Source of the DNA: Micavibrio sp. UBA2638
GTDB lineage: Bacteria; Pseudomonadota; Alphaproteobacteria; Micavibrionales; Micavibrionaceae
Direction of reading: 5' to 3'
Assembly (NCBI GenBank): GCA_002359735.1
Contig: DENS01000005.1
Location: 32,760-96,759 of the forward strand
Length of the DNA: 64,000 nucleotides
Both the position numbers and the translations under genes were made by a program. Under the pieces are notes generated by a model, which had not been told where the DNA came from, searched no databases, and saw only the letters and a program-made list of their open reading frames with translations. This document shows positions 24,368 through 35,889 of the stretch, piece by piece; position 1 is the stretch's first letter; every line of letters starts with the position of its first letter.

Positions 24368-26221
24368 TTATTCGTTGGAAATGCTGGGAGGCGCCATGGC
24401 TTCGTCTTTGACGGTATCCTCTGGCATATTGCTTCTGGCCTGTTGTATGGCCGGTGTTTCCGGCAATCCTTGATCTAGTTTTTTGTCGATATTGGCCAAT
24501 AATGCGGCGTTTCCATCCTCAATATGGTTTTTGGCGCGTTCCCATTGGAACTTTGCCTCCAGACGCCGTCCTACCTTCCAATAAGCATCGCCAAGATGGT
24601 CGTTAATAACGGGGTCATAGGGTAACAGTTCAACCGCCTTTTCCAAATGTTTGACGGCTTCCTTGTATTCCCCGTCGCGGTATAAGATCCAACCCAGTGA
24701 ATCTGTGATATATCCGTCATTGGGTTCCAGTTCTGCGGCTTTTTCGATCATTTTTCGGGCTTTATCTAAATTTTTTCCCTGATCGGCCCAGGCATAACCA
24801 AGATAATTCAGGACGTAAGGCTGCTCCGGTTTGAAATCTAATGCAGCCTGCAGATTTTGTTCGGCCAGATCCCAGTTACCATTTTGTTCCAGGGCCATGC
24901 CGCGGACATAGTATAAATGCCAATAATTGGGAAGAATATTATCCTTGCCAATACGCTCTTCAGCCTCATTATAGGCGAGGATAGCCTCTTCATGGCGCTC
25001 ATTGCGCCGGTAGATATCGCCAATTTTGATCAGTGCTTCCATGTCTTGATTGGCTTCGGCTAAATGTCGCAATGTTGCAATGGCCTCTTCTGTACGGCCA
25101 CTTTGTTCTAATAAATTGGCAATCTCGCGTTCAGCCTGGGCGTTATAAATGCTGTCGTCCTTGATACTGTCGTAATAGGCTATGGCCTCATCATATCGTT
25201 CATTGCGCGCTGCGATTCCTGCCAAAAGGATATGAGTTTCGGTGTTTTCGGGGTTCAGGTATAGCGACATATGCGCAAAAACATGGGCGCTGTCATCACT
25301 GTTTTCCTGATAAAAGAGCTTGGCCATATCATAAAGGGCCAGTGCAATCCCTGCCTGAGGAGAGGCAATGCCTTCAAAGCCTTGAATATCCTGACCGGAT
25401 TCCAGCTTTTGTATCTTGTCTTTTGTGTCTGTATCGCTCGGGTTAAAGGTGATGACCTGTTTGTAGATTTCCAAAGCCTTTTCATGACGGTCAATATCGG
25501 CATAAATATCACCGGCCCGTTTCAGTTCACCAATGGTGAAGCCACCCAAAGCCAGTGATTCTGCCAAAAGGTTTTCGACCTGATCTTTGTGCCCTAAGTA
25601 ATGCGCGATGAGAATGCTATGGGATAGATGAATTGAGTTTTTACGCAGTTGCGTTGTGTCCAGCTCACCTGTGCCGGCTTTGAGCCAGCTATGTAATAAC
25701 GGCCGAATAAAATCAGCGATTCCGCCTTGATCCATGTTATCCAAAATGCTTTGTGCCGCGGCGTAATCTTCTTTTTTAAAGGCCTCGACGGCAAGAAAAA
25801 GCGCGCTGATGGCTTCATCTTTTTCTTCCTTGGATAAATCATGGGCCAGAGTAAAGGCCTCTTTGTATTCCCCGGAACCAATGGCCAGCATGATGGCGCG
25901 TTTTATCAGGGCAGGATTTTTTTCATCCTGCGCCAGACTTTGTTGCATGTAATCATTGGCATTTGTCCAGTCGTGGTGTCTCTGTGCAAAGAAACCGGCC
26001 AGATAGCTTCCGGCGAACCCGCTTGGTTTGAATTTGCTGTCATAGAGTGTGTTATATTCAGCATGTGCCGCATTGATAATTGCATCGGCCTGTTCTTCCA
26101 GTGAGGCCGGTATCAGTGTTCCGCTGTCATCTTTTGTGATTTCATGCGCGCCAACACCCAAGGCGGCACCAGCCATCAATGCAAGTACTAATTTCAAAAC
26201 TCCGGCTCCTTTACTATTCAT
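24368..26221 (-). CDS. exported or membrane-anchored TPR-repeat protein
   Basis: The product of about 617 residues has a hydrophobic N-terminus (VLKLVLALMAGAALGVGAHE), so it is exported or anchored. At least eight tetratricopeptide repeats follow, including the pattern PDNGYITDSLGWILYRDGEY-like near residue 490 and YVLNYLGYAWADQGKNLDKA near 455. TPR proteins scaffold complexes; alphaproteobacterial relatives often sit beside ispE. Start choice is unsettled: GTG 26233, ATG 26221 or TTG 26197; the last has the best binding site (AAAGGAG) and would place the signal sequence at the very start. Confidence 0.85.
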   Translation of the reverse strand: MNSKGAGVLKLVLALMAGAALGVGAHEITKDDSGTLIPASLEEQADAIINAAHAEYNTLYDSKFKPSGFAGSYLAGFFAQRHHDWTNANDYMQQSLAQDEKNPALIKRAIMLAIGSGEYKEAFTLAHDLSKEEKDEAISALFLAVEAFKKEDYAAAQSILDNMDQGGIADFIRPLLHSWLKAGTGELDTTQLRKNSIHLSHSILIAHYLGHKDQVENLLAESLALGGFTIGELKRAGDIYADIDRHEKALEIYKQVITFNPSDTDTKDKIQKLESGQDIQGFEGIASPQAGIALALYDMAKLFYQENSDDSAHVFAHMSLYLNPENTETHILLAGIAARNERYDEAIAYYDSIKDDSIYNAQAEREIANLLEQSGRTEEAIATLRHLAEANQDMEALIKIGDIYRRNERHEEAILAYNEAEERIGKDNILPNYWHLYYVRGMALEQNGNWDLAEQNLQAALDFKPEQPYVLNYLGYAWADQGKNLDKARKMIEKAAELEPNDGYITDSLGWILYRDGEYKEAVKHLEKAVELLPYDPVINDHLGDAYWKVGRRLEAKFQWERAKNHIEDGNAALLANIDKKLDQGLPETPAIQQARSNMPEDTVKDEAMAPPSISNE

Positions 26222-26260
26222 CTCGTGGCACACCCTTACCTTTTGCAGTTCTCTGCCGTA

Positions 26261-27910
26261 TTACATATTGGGATAATTCGGGCCGTCTCCGCCATAAGGC
26301 ACAACCCAGTTGATATTTTGCGATGGGTCCTTGATATCGCATGTTTTACAATGAACGCAGTTCTGCGCATTAATCTGGAATTTGTCAGCGCCGTTTTCGT
26401 CTTTGATAAATTCATATACCCCTGCCGGGCAATATCGTTGTGATGGACCTGCATAGTCCTTTAAGTTTACCGCAACAGGTATTGACGGATCCTTAAGTTT
26501 TAGGTGCGCAGGCTGGTTTTCTGCGTGATTTGTGTTGGAAAATGAGACAGAGGTAAGGCGGTCAAATGTCAGAATACCATCAGGTTTGGGGTATTCGATT
26601 TGAAGGCATTGATCCGCAGGTTTCATCTGTGCATGATCGGCATGATTTTTTAAAGTCCATGGTGACATACCTAAAGATATAGTTTCCCATACGGCATTGG
26701 CCAGCCCGCACCATAAGCCTTTATGGAATCCTGGTCGAATGTTGCGGACGGCCTTTAGTTCCTTCCAGAGCCATGATTTTTTAATATTAGCGGTGTATGA
26801 AACGCACTCTTTGCCCCATTGGTCATTGTCTGATAAGGCTTGAAAGATACTTTCGGCGGCAATCATGCCTGATTTCATGGCGGTATGATTCCCCTTAATT
26901 TTGGGCGTATTCAAAAAGCCGGCACAATCACCAATCAAAACGCCGCCGGGGAAGGTTAACTTTGGTAAGGATTGAAAGCCCCCCTCTACCAAAGCGCGCG
27001 CACCATATGCTATACGCCGGCCGCCCTTTAATAAGGGGGCAATGGCCGGATGCGTTTTAAAACGTTGCATTTCCTGATACGGCGATAGATATGGATTTTT
27101 ATAATCAAGGCCAATGACAAACCCTATTGAAACCTGATTATTTTCCATGTGGTAAATCCATGAGCCGCCATAAGTTTCGTTGTCCATTGGCCAACCCAGC
27201 GTATGGGTGATGGAGCCTTGCTCGTGTTTGTCCGGATCAATTTCCCAGATTTCCTTAATTCCCAGACCATAGGTTTGCGGGTCGCTGTCTTTACGCAAAT
27301 CAAAGTGGTTGATGAGCGTTTTGCTTAAAGACCCGTGGCAGCCTTCGGCAAAAATGGTTTGGCGGGCGTGCAATTCGTATCCGGCTTCAAAGTTGTCGGT
27401 TTTGTTACCATCTTTATCCAGGCCCATATCGGCGGTGGCTACGCCGATGACGGCACCATCAGAATTATACAAAACTTCAGAGGCCGCAAAGCCTGGGAAT
27501 ACCTCAACGCCCAATGCTTCGGCTTGTTCGGCCAGCCAGCGGCCCAAGTTGCCGAGTGAGATAATGTAATTGCCGTGGTTTTTCATTTGTGGCGGTGTCG
27601 GCATTTTATAGGCTTTGGTTTCGCTCAGAAAAAGAAATCGGTCTTTTTTTGCCTCACAGCTTAGCGGGGCGCCCTTATCCCGCCAATCCGGTATCAGTTC
27701 ATTTAAAGCACGGGGTTCAAAAACAGCCCCTGATAATAAATGTGCGCCCACCTCTGATCCTTTTTCCAGTACACAGACGTTCAGGTCTTGTTCGGCTTCT
27801 TGCGCCAATTGTTTCAGGCGTATGGCGCAAGACAGGCCTGACGGGCCAGCGCCAATTATAACAACATCAAATTCCATGTTTTCGCGGTCAGGGCGGATAG
27901 GATCTGGCAT
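26261..27910 (-). CDS. electron transfer flavoprotein-ubiquinone oxidoreductase
   Basis: The 549-residue inner-membrane-associated enzyme passes electrons from ETF (fatty-acid and amino-acid oxidation) to ubiquinone. It has the FAD-binding VVIIGAGPSGLSCAIRLKQL near the N-terminus and ubiquinone-region motifs. The C-terminal 4Fe-4S ferredoxin-like domain reads CPAGVYEF ... NCVHCKTCDIKDPSQNINW. Length and cysteine pattern are standard for ETF-QO. It starts a three-gene run with the TPR gene and ispE; divergent uracil-DNA glycosylase lies 88 bases away. ETF subunits are not in the window. Confidence 0.95.
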   Translation of the reverse strand: MPDPIRPDRENMEFDVVIIGAGPSGLSCAIRLKQLAQEAEQDLNVCVLEKGSEVGAHLLSGAVFEPRALNELIPDWRDKGAPLSCEAKKDRFLFLSETKAYKMPTPPQMKNHGNYIISLGNLGRWLAEQAEALGVEVFPGFAASEVLYNSDGAVIGVATADMGLDKDGNKTDNFEAGYELHARQTIFAEGCHGSLSKTLINHFDLRKDSDPQTYGLGIKEIWEIDPDKHEQGSITHTLGWPMDNETYGGSWIYHMENNQVSIGFVIGLDYKNPYLSPYQEMQRFKTHPAIAPLLKGGRRIAYGARALVEGGFQSLPKLTFPGGVLIGDCAGFLNTPKIKGNHTAMKSGMIAAESIFQALSDNDQWGKECVSYTANIKKSWLWKELKAVRNIRPGFHKGLWCGLANAVWETISLGMSPWTLKNHADHAQMKPADQCLQIEYPKPDGILTFDRLTSVSFSNTNHAENQPAHLKLKDPSIPVAVNLKDYAGPSQRYCPAGVYEFIKDENGADKFQINAQNCVHCKTCDIKDPSQNINWVVPYGGDGPNYPNM

Positions 27911-27998
27911 AACTCTCTTTAATCCTCTTTCTTTTTATAATTGTTTATCATACCCTAAAAAACATACAGTCTCTAGCGAAACGAATAGGTTTTTAACG

Positions 27999-28859
27999 AT
28001 GGAAGCCCAGGCCTTAAAGGCAGCATTGGAATGGTATATCGATAATGGCGTGGATGAAGCCATTATGGATGAGCCGCTTGACCGTTTTGCCGTGGCCAAA
28101 ACGCTGAATGAAAAACCCGTTGCCGAGGCATTGCGACAGGAAACCGTGGGCGGACAAAGCGTGCGGCCGTCTTATGACAAGTCTATGGCGGCAGGCGCCG
28201 CTCAGCCATTGGGGGCTTCGGATGCCCGGTATGAAGCCCTTAAGGCTGCGCAGGCGGCGGGCACTTTAGAGGAGTTAAAAGCGGCCATTGAGGCGTTTGA
28301 GGGGCTGGGCCTGAAAAAAACAGCCAGCAATATGGTTTTTGCCGCGGGCAATGTGCAAGCGCCGCTGATGTATATTGGTGATGCACCTGGCGCCGATGAT
28401 GATCGTGGCGGCATTCCCTTTGATGGCGCGCAGGGGCGGTTTCTGGATGTTATGTTCAACGCAATTGATATGCGGCGCGATGCAGAGGATTCGTCAAAAT
28501 CATTATATTTGACCAATATTTTGAATTGGCGTCCGCCTGGCGGCCGTACACCCGCGCCTGGAGAAATTGAAGTGGCGCTGCCGTTTATTGAGCGTCACAT
28601 TCAGCTCGTGAAGCCCAAAATATTGGTTTTTAGCGGTGGTTTGGCCGCTAAGGCTTTATTAGGGCGCAGTGAAGGGCTGTCTAAGTTACGTAAGGGGTGG
28701 CACGAATATTTGCCGCAGACCGAAGCGTATCAGGGTGGTGCGCAGCCTATCCCGGCTATCGTGACTTTCCCGCCATCATATTTATTGAAAACGCCGGCGC
28801 AAAAACGCGGTGCATGGGCCGATTTATTGTCGATAAAAGAGCGTTTATCCGCATTGTAA
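27999..28859 (+). CDS. family-4-type uracil-DNA glycosylase lacking all cysteines
   Basis: The 286-residue protein carries the family-4 UDG body: LMYIGDAPGADDDRGGIPFDG (motif A region), TNILNWRPPGGRTPAPGEI and a PKILVFSGGLAAKALLG strand. It should excise uracil from DNA. The four cysteines that hold the 4Fe-4S cluster in thermophilic family-4 enzymes are all absent; there is no cysteine in the whole protein. In the second active-site motif the usual HPxYLL reads TFPPSYLL, so the histidine is replaced by proline. I chose ATG 27999; the frame extends upstream to 27615 but only as antisense of the ETF-QO gene. Confidence 0.8.
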   Translation: MEAQALKAALEWYIDNGVDEAIMDEPLDRFAVAKTLNEKPVAEALRQETVGGQSVRPSYDKSMAAGAAQPLGASDARYEALKAAQAAGTLEELKAAIEAFEGLGLKKTASNMVFAAGNVQAPLMYIGDAPGADDDRGGIPFDGAQGRFLDVMFNAIDMRRDAEDSSKSLYLTNILNWRPPGGRTPAPGEIEVALPFIERHIQLVKPKILVFSGGLAAKALLGRSEGLSKLRKGWHEYLPQTEAYQGGAQPIPAIVTFPPSYLLKTPAQKRGAWADLLSIKERLSAL

Positions 28860-28951
28860 TAATCCGTATAAAATTTGCGTGTAAAAATTTTTTATGAAAA
28901 TAGTGTCATTTTCTGGACAAATGCCCTGAAGCGGTGTATATAGCTGGCATC

Positions 28952-30937
28952 ATGAAAAAAACTAGACGAATGATCGCGCTTGCTGTGGCGCTCCCTGCGT
29001 TCTTTTTTACACTGCATACGCAAGCGGAAATTACGGCCCCTGTTCCGGCATTGAAACCGGAATTTGCGTCCGTTCCTGTGCCCGCCACGAAACCGATAAA
29101 CGAATCCCTTCTCGGTCAAAATGATCAGCCAGCAGAGATAGCACCTTCTATCGCGCAAGTGGCGATGGTTGTTCCGCGGCAAAAACCTATGCGTAAGGCT
29201 GGTGTTGAGACATCAGATCAAGGGCATATTCGCCCAAACAGGGTTGATCCGTTAGACCCGATTAGTAAAGGTCAGGCCGAGATTTACGCCCGTATTTTTG
29301 CCTTTCAATCACAAGGGCAGATCATGAAAGCGGATAAGGAAATTCGTAATTTGCGTGATGAACGCTTATTGGGGCATGTTCTGTATCAACGTTATATGCA
29401 CCCGACGGCTTATAAAACGTCGTTTGAAGAATTAAAGTACTGGCTAGACCTTTATGCAGATCATCCAGGAGCAAGCCGTATATATAAAATGGCTATGGCC
29501 CGTAAGCCGAAACATTTCTCAGGGGAGGTTCGTAAGCCGGTTAAATTGAGCGGCATTGGCATTGTACGTGAACCCACGGTGGATCGTGCAAAAAGATATA
29601 AAAGCGAAACGGTTACGCGTAATGCTGCCCAACGGGCCAGCGTGCGTCAGTTGCAATCGGAATTGAACCGCCATATTCGCAAGGGCGCCCCAACAAATGC
29701 CTTGAAGGTTTTAAATACCCATGCCGCCAGAAAATATCTGGATCAAAATGAAAAGAATATTCTGAAAGCAAGTGTTATTGCCGGGTATTTTTATGCTGGA
29801 AAACTGGATAAGGCCTATTCACTGGCAAAAGACGTCGTCGCACAATCTGGTGAAAAAGCGCCAAAAGCCGCGTGGGTTGCTGGACTGATTAGCTGGAAGA
29901 AAAAAGATTACGATAAGGCGGCTCGGTATTTTGCCATTTGTGCTGATTCTGAGTACGCCTCGGGCTGGGATTCGGCTGCCTCTGCATTTTGGGCGGCGCG
30001 TGCGAATATGCGAAGCGGCAATGTGAAGGAAATAAGCAAGTGGCTGCATGTTGCCTATGAACATCCGCGCACGTTTTATGGTCTTTTGGCAGCCCGCGCT
30101 TTAGGTAAGGACTATCAGTTTAACTGGAAAATGCCGACCTTTACGCGTGAATATTTCAAGCTCTTGAATTCTACGCCGCAGGGGCGCCGCGCCCTTGCGC
30201 TGGTATCTGCCGGGCAAAATCATCTGGCGGAGATTGAACTGACGCGGATTGATGCCGAAAAAGACAAAAAGCTCTATACCGCGCTTTTAGCCTATGCTGA
30301 TTTTGCGGCTTTGCCGTCTTTGGCTTATCGTTTGGGCAGCTATGTGTCTGATGCAGGCAGCAATAAGTTCTACGACACGGCGCTTTACCCGACAGGGCCT
30401 TGGGAACCAAGCAGCGGATACCAGATTGATCCGGCATTAATTCATGCCATCATGCGTCAGGAATCACGTTTTAACCCATATGCCGGTAATGCCAGCGGAG
30501 CGACCGGTTTGATGCAGTTAATGCCCTCAACAGCCAGTTATATTACAGGGGAAAACTATAAAGGGGCCGGGCGCCATAAATTGTTGGACCCGCAGTTGAA
30601 TTTGGATATTGGTCAGCTATATATCAAACGTTTGGTAAATAATAATCTGGTTGGCGGTGATATTATCAAGTTATTGGTGGCCTATAATGCCGGGCCTGGA
30701 AATTTACAAAAATGGGAACGGGAAATTGGTAAAGACGTTGACCCGCTGACATTTATTGAGATGATACCTGTGGCCGAAACGCGTGCTTATGTTGAACATG
30801 TACTGTCGAATTACTGGATTTACCGTCTGCGTGATAAAAAACAAACGGAGAGCCTGGATGTTTTGGCGCAGGGGCAATGGCCCAGTTATCTGGAGTTACG
30901 TGCGATGGAAGAATATAAAATCGCGTATCAGCCTTAA
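28952..30937 (+). CDS. soluble lytic murein transglycosylase
   Basis: The 661-residue periplasmic enzyme has a signal peptide (residues about 1-25, ending HTQA) and a proline-rich linker. A long alpha-helical superhelix follows, then a C-terminal SLT domain (about 490-620). It has catalytic Glu504 in RQESRFNPYAGN, the ATGLMQLMPSTA motif and VAYNAGPGN. It cleaves peptidoglycan glycan strands to 1,6-anhydro-muropeptides. Start ATG 28952 is preferred over GTG 28934, though neither has a strong binding site. The stop overlaps the convergent HisN-like gene by four bases. Confidence 0.92.
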   Translation: MKKTRRMIALAVALPAFFFTLHTQAEITAPVPALKPEFASVPVPATKPINESLLGQNDQPAEIAPSIAQVAMVVPRQKPMRKAGVETSDQGHIRPNRVDPLDPISKGQAEIYARIFAFQSQGQIMKADKEIRNLRDERLLGHVLYQRYMHPTAYKTSFEELKYWLDLYADHPGASRIYKMAMARKPKHFSGEVRKPVKLSGIGIVREPTVDRAKRYKSETVTRNAAQRASVRQLQSELNRHIRKGAPTNALKVLNTHAARKYLDQNEKNILKASVIAGYFYAGKLDKAYSLAKDVVAQSGEKAPKAAWVAGLISWKKKDYDKAARYFAICADSEYASGWDSAASAFWAARANMRSGNVKEISKWLHVAYEHPRTFYGLLAARALGKDYQFNWKMPTFTREYFKLLNSTPQGRRALALVSAGQNHLAEIELTRIDAEKDKKLYTALLAYADFAALPSLAYRLGSYVSDAGSNKFYDTALYPTGPWEPSSGYQIDPALIHAIMRQESRFNPYAGNASGATGLMQLMPSTASYITGENYKGAGRHKLLDPQLNLDIGQLYIKRLVNNNLVGGDIIKLLVAYNAGPGNLQKWEREIGKDVDPLTFIEMIPVAETRAYVEHVLSNYWIYRLRDKKQTESLDVLAQGQWPSYLELRAMEEYKIAYQP

Positions 30938-31701
30938 TCTTTCAATTTATTCAGGACAGCAACTTTTAGGCCGGGGTCCCCCAGTGCAATGATGCATCCA
31001 TCCGAATTCAATGTCACCGGGGCGCCGTTATAGTCGCAGATTAATCCGCCGGCCCCTTCGACAACAGGGATCAACGCGGCAAAATCATAGGGCGAAAGGT
31101 TGGCTTCAATGGTCATATCCAAATGGCCGCTGGCCAGTAGACCATACATATAGCAATCCCCGCCCCAGATTAGCCCGTGTCCCATTTTCCCTTCGTGAAA
31201 TCGTTCATAGTAAGCGGGCATGCCATCGAACATTGACGGGGTGGTGGAACAGATAATGGCGTCTGATAGGCTGGAACAGGGTCGCGATTTGACGTGTTTG
31301 CCATTCATGGTGGTTGCTTGTCCGGAGATGCCAATCCAGCGTTCGCCGGATATGGCCTGATCTATAACACCAATTTTAGGAGTATCGTTTTCGCATAATG
31401 CGATCAGCGTTCCAAACGTTGGGCGGCCGATCATAAAGCTCTTGGTTCCATCAATCGGGTCAATAACCCAGCTCAGGCCGTTCTTGCTTGGTTTTGTGCC
31501 AAATTCTTCGCCAAGTATTCCATCATCGGGGCGCTTTGTTTCCAATAGATCACGCAAACATTGTTCCACAGCACGATCGGCAATCGTGACGGGGCTGGCA
31601 TCGCCTTTTTGCTCTATATCAAAAGGCTGACGATAATATTTTTTTACTATTTCGCCGGCTGCATCGGCAAGCTGGCTTGCAAGTTCTGCAAATTCCTGCA
31701 T
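30934..31701 (-). CDS. hisN: inositol-monophosphatase-family phosphatase, HisN-like
   Basis: The 255-residue Mg-dependent phosphatase has GEEFG (residues about 64-68), the DPIDGTKSF motif near residue 81 and a C-terminal SPYDFAALIPVVEGAGG with the metal-binding aspartate. Within the IMPase family the LSWVIDPIDGTKSFMIGRPTFGTLIAL pattern (given here in part) is closest to the histidinol-phosphate phosphatases of alphaproteobacteria. Inositol- or fructose-bisphosphate phosphatase activity is the alternative. It is divergent from alaS. Confidence 0.8.
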   Translation of the reverse strand: MQEFAELASQLADAAGEIVKKYYRQPFDIEQKGDASPVTIADRAVEQCLRDLLETKRPDDGILGEEFGTKPSKNGLSWVIDPIDGTKSFMIGRPTFGTLIALCENDTPKIGVIDQAISGERWIGISGQATTMNGKHVKSRPCSSLSDAIICSTTPSMFDGMPAYYERFHEGKMGHGLIWGGDCYMYGLLASGHLDMTIEANLSPYDFAALIPVVEGAGGLICDYNGAPVTLNSDGCIIALGDPGLKVAVLNKLKD

Positions 31702-31743
31702 AAATACTCCTTTAAATTTATAACTGAAATAGAGCCCGAAGAT

Positions 31744-34443
<2,700 letters not shown>

Positions 34444-34495
34444 GGTTTTTAACCCCGGAACCATAAATTGTTCAGAATGTAATGAGGGCCTGTTA

Positions 34496-35308
34496 TTAGG
34501 AATCGTATGCCGGAGCATGGATGTTGACCGAATGATTGGGCGCGGGGCGTTCTTCATCCTGCGGGTAGGGGGTGATATTAAATTCCCGCACCAGTGACGG
34601 CAAGTCACCTAATTTCGGGAACCGGTTAACCAGCTTTAAAATACCGGCTTCTTTTGCTGCGTTTTTATGCAGGTCCAGCATCTCTTGTAATATATTCAGC
34701 TCATCCTTGCTGAGAACATTATCAATATTTTTGCCCGATTGTTCCCATTTTTCCAAAGATCCGCGCACGCTGTCATATAGTTTGTGCGTAATGTCATAAA
34801 CGGGTTTCATGCATTCCGGGTATATCTGAATTTCGAACGTGGTTTGTTTATGTTCCAACACCAAATAGGTGGCCATATAGCCCCAGCGTTTCGGATTGGA
34901 AATAAAGTCTTTCGGTTCTTCATGGAAGCGGTAATCTGAACGGCGTTGCATGTCTTTGATAAATTTGTTCTGCATATAGCCGCCTGTGAATGTTTTTATA
35001 ATTTTTTCTGTTTCATCAGCAGATTTGGTAAACAACGTAAGCCTTGCGCCGTCTTTAATGCGTGTGCGGTCACCGTTATAATTATTGCGTGCTTTGCGGT
35101 TAATGGAATCTTTTGATTTCGGGGCGGCCATGTAAATGCGTTCATCGATTTCCGCCAGATCATGAATATTTAAAACTTTTTCGCATATGGCCCGGGCGTA
35201 TTTATAGGCAGGCGTCCCAACTTTTTGGGACGCGTTCCAGATTTGGTCCGCCGATGGCCCTTTGCCCGGTGATGAACTTTGACAAAACTTATTTCTATAT
35301 TTGCTCAT
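34496..35308 (-). CDS. candidate RelA/SpoT-fold nucleotidyltransferase
   Basis: The 270-residue protein has features of the (p)ppGpp-synthetase fold in order. KSKDSINRKARNN (residues 65-77) is like the KSxxSIxxK ATP-binding segment, and IKDGARLTL (84-92) like the catalytic D-x-x-R strand of small divergent RelA proteins. KDFISNPKRWGYMATYLVL (133-151) is like the KDYIxxPKxNGYxSLH loop, and FEIQIYPECM (158-167) like the EIQIRT strand. No HD hydrolase, TGS or ACT domain is present. The arrangement would suit a small alarmone synthetase or a toxic synthetase that modifies tRNA, but the match is remote. It is divergent from ndk, another nucleotide enzyme. No antitoxin-sized gene overlaps it. Confidence 0.5.
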   Translation of the reverse strand: MSKYRNKFCQSSSPGKGPSADQIWNASQKVGTPAYKYARAICEKVLNIHDLAEIDERIYMAAPKSKDSINRKARNNYNGDRTRIKDGARLTLFTKSADETEKIIKTFTGGYMQNKFIKDMQRRSDYRFHEEPKDFISNPKRWGYMATYLVLEHKQTTFEIQIYPECMKPVYDITHKLYDSVRGSLEKWEQSGKNIDNVLSKDELNILQEMLDLHKNAAKEAGILKLVNRFPKLGDLPSLVREFNITPYPQDEERPAPNHSVNIHAPAYDS

Positions 35309-35394
35309 GCTAATATGTCCTGTTTATGCATAATAAACGCAGAATATTTAATAAATCAATAATCTTCACCAGATTATTGGATGTAAATTAAACA

Positions 35395-35423
35395 TTGCCA
35401 TGACGCTTTCACCCCGGTATAAA
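35395..35423 (+). promoter_or_regulatory. sigma-70-like promoter of ndk
   Basis: TTGCCA at 35395-35400, 17-base spacer, TATAAA at 35418-35423. It lies 44 bases before the ndk start, in the 158-base gap between ndk and the divergent RelA-like gene. Confidence 0.6.
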
Positions 35424-35466
35424 GCGCATACTAAAATAATCAATATATACTAAGGAATTACATATC

Positions 35467-35889
35467 ATGGCCAAAGAGCGTACTTTTTCGATCATTAAGC
35501 CCGATGCAACCCGCCGTAACCTGACTGGTGCTATCAATGCCAAGTTGGAAGAAGCCGGTTTGCGCATCGTTGCCCAAAAACGCATTCACATGAGCAAAGA
35601 ACAAGCCGAAGGGTTTTACGCCGTTCATAAAGAACGCCCTTTCTTTGGTGAGTTGACAGAGTTTATGTGTTCGGAGCCCGTTGTTGTACAGGTACTGGAA
35701 GGTGATGACGCCGTTGCAAAAAACCGCGAAGTCATGGGCGCCACAAACCCGGCCGAAGCCGATGCGGGTACAATCCGTAAGGAGTATGCCTTGAATATCG
35801 GAGAAAATTCCGTTCATGGCTCTGATAGTCTGGACAATGCAAAAATAGAAATCGATTACTTCTTTAAGCCTGAAGAAATTGTCGGTTAA
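35467..35889 (+). CDS. ndk: nucleoside diphosphate kinase
   Basis: The 140-residue cytosolic enzyme transfers the gamma phosphate between nucleoside triphosphates and diphosphates. The phospho-histidine is H117 in NSVHGSDS. The N-terminal ERTFSIIKPDATRRNL and the full 140-residue length are canonical. Start follows AAGGAATTA. Its stop abuts the stop of the convergent hybrid kinase with no gap, so readthrough from either side would be antisense. Confidence 0.97.
   Translation: MAKERTFSIIKPDATRRNLTGAINAKLEEAGLRIVAQKRIHMSKEQAEGFYAVHKERPFFGELTEFMCSEPVVVQVLEGDDAVAKNREVMGATNPAEADAGTIRKEYALNIGENSVHGSDSLDNAKIEIDYFFKPEEIVG

Noticed and set aside
27615..27998. N-terminal extension of the uracil-DNA glycosylase
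   Set aside because: It is antisense to the ETF-QO FAD-binding region; the protein-like sequence begins at 27999.
31561..31743. N-terminal extension of alaS
   Set aside because: The 61 extra codons lie antisense to hisN and its leader; AlaRS families start at the MRTVNDIR-type methionine at 31744.
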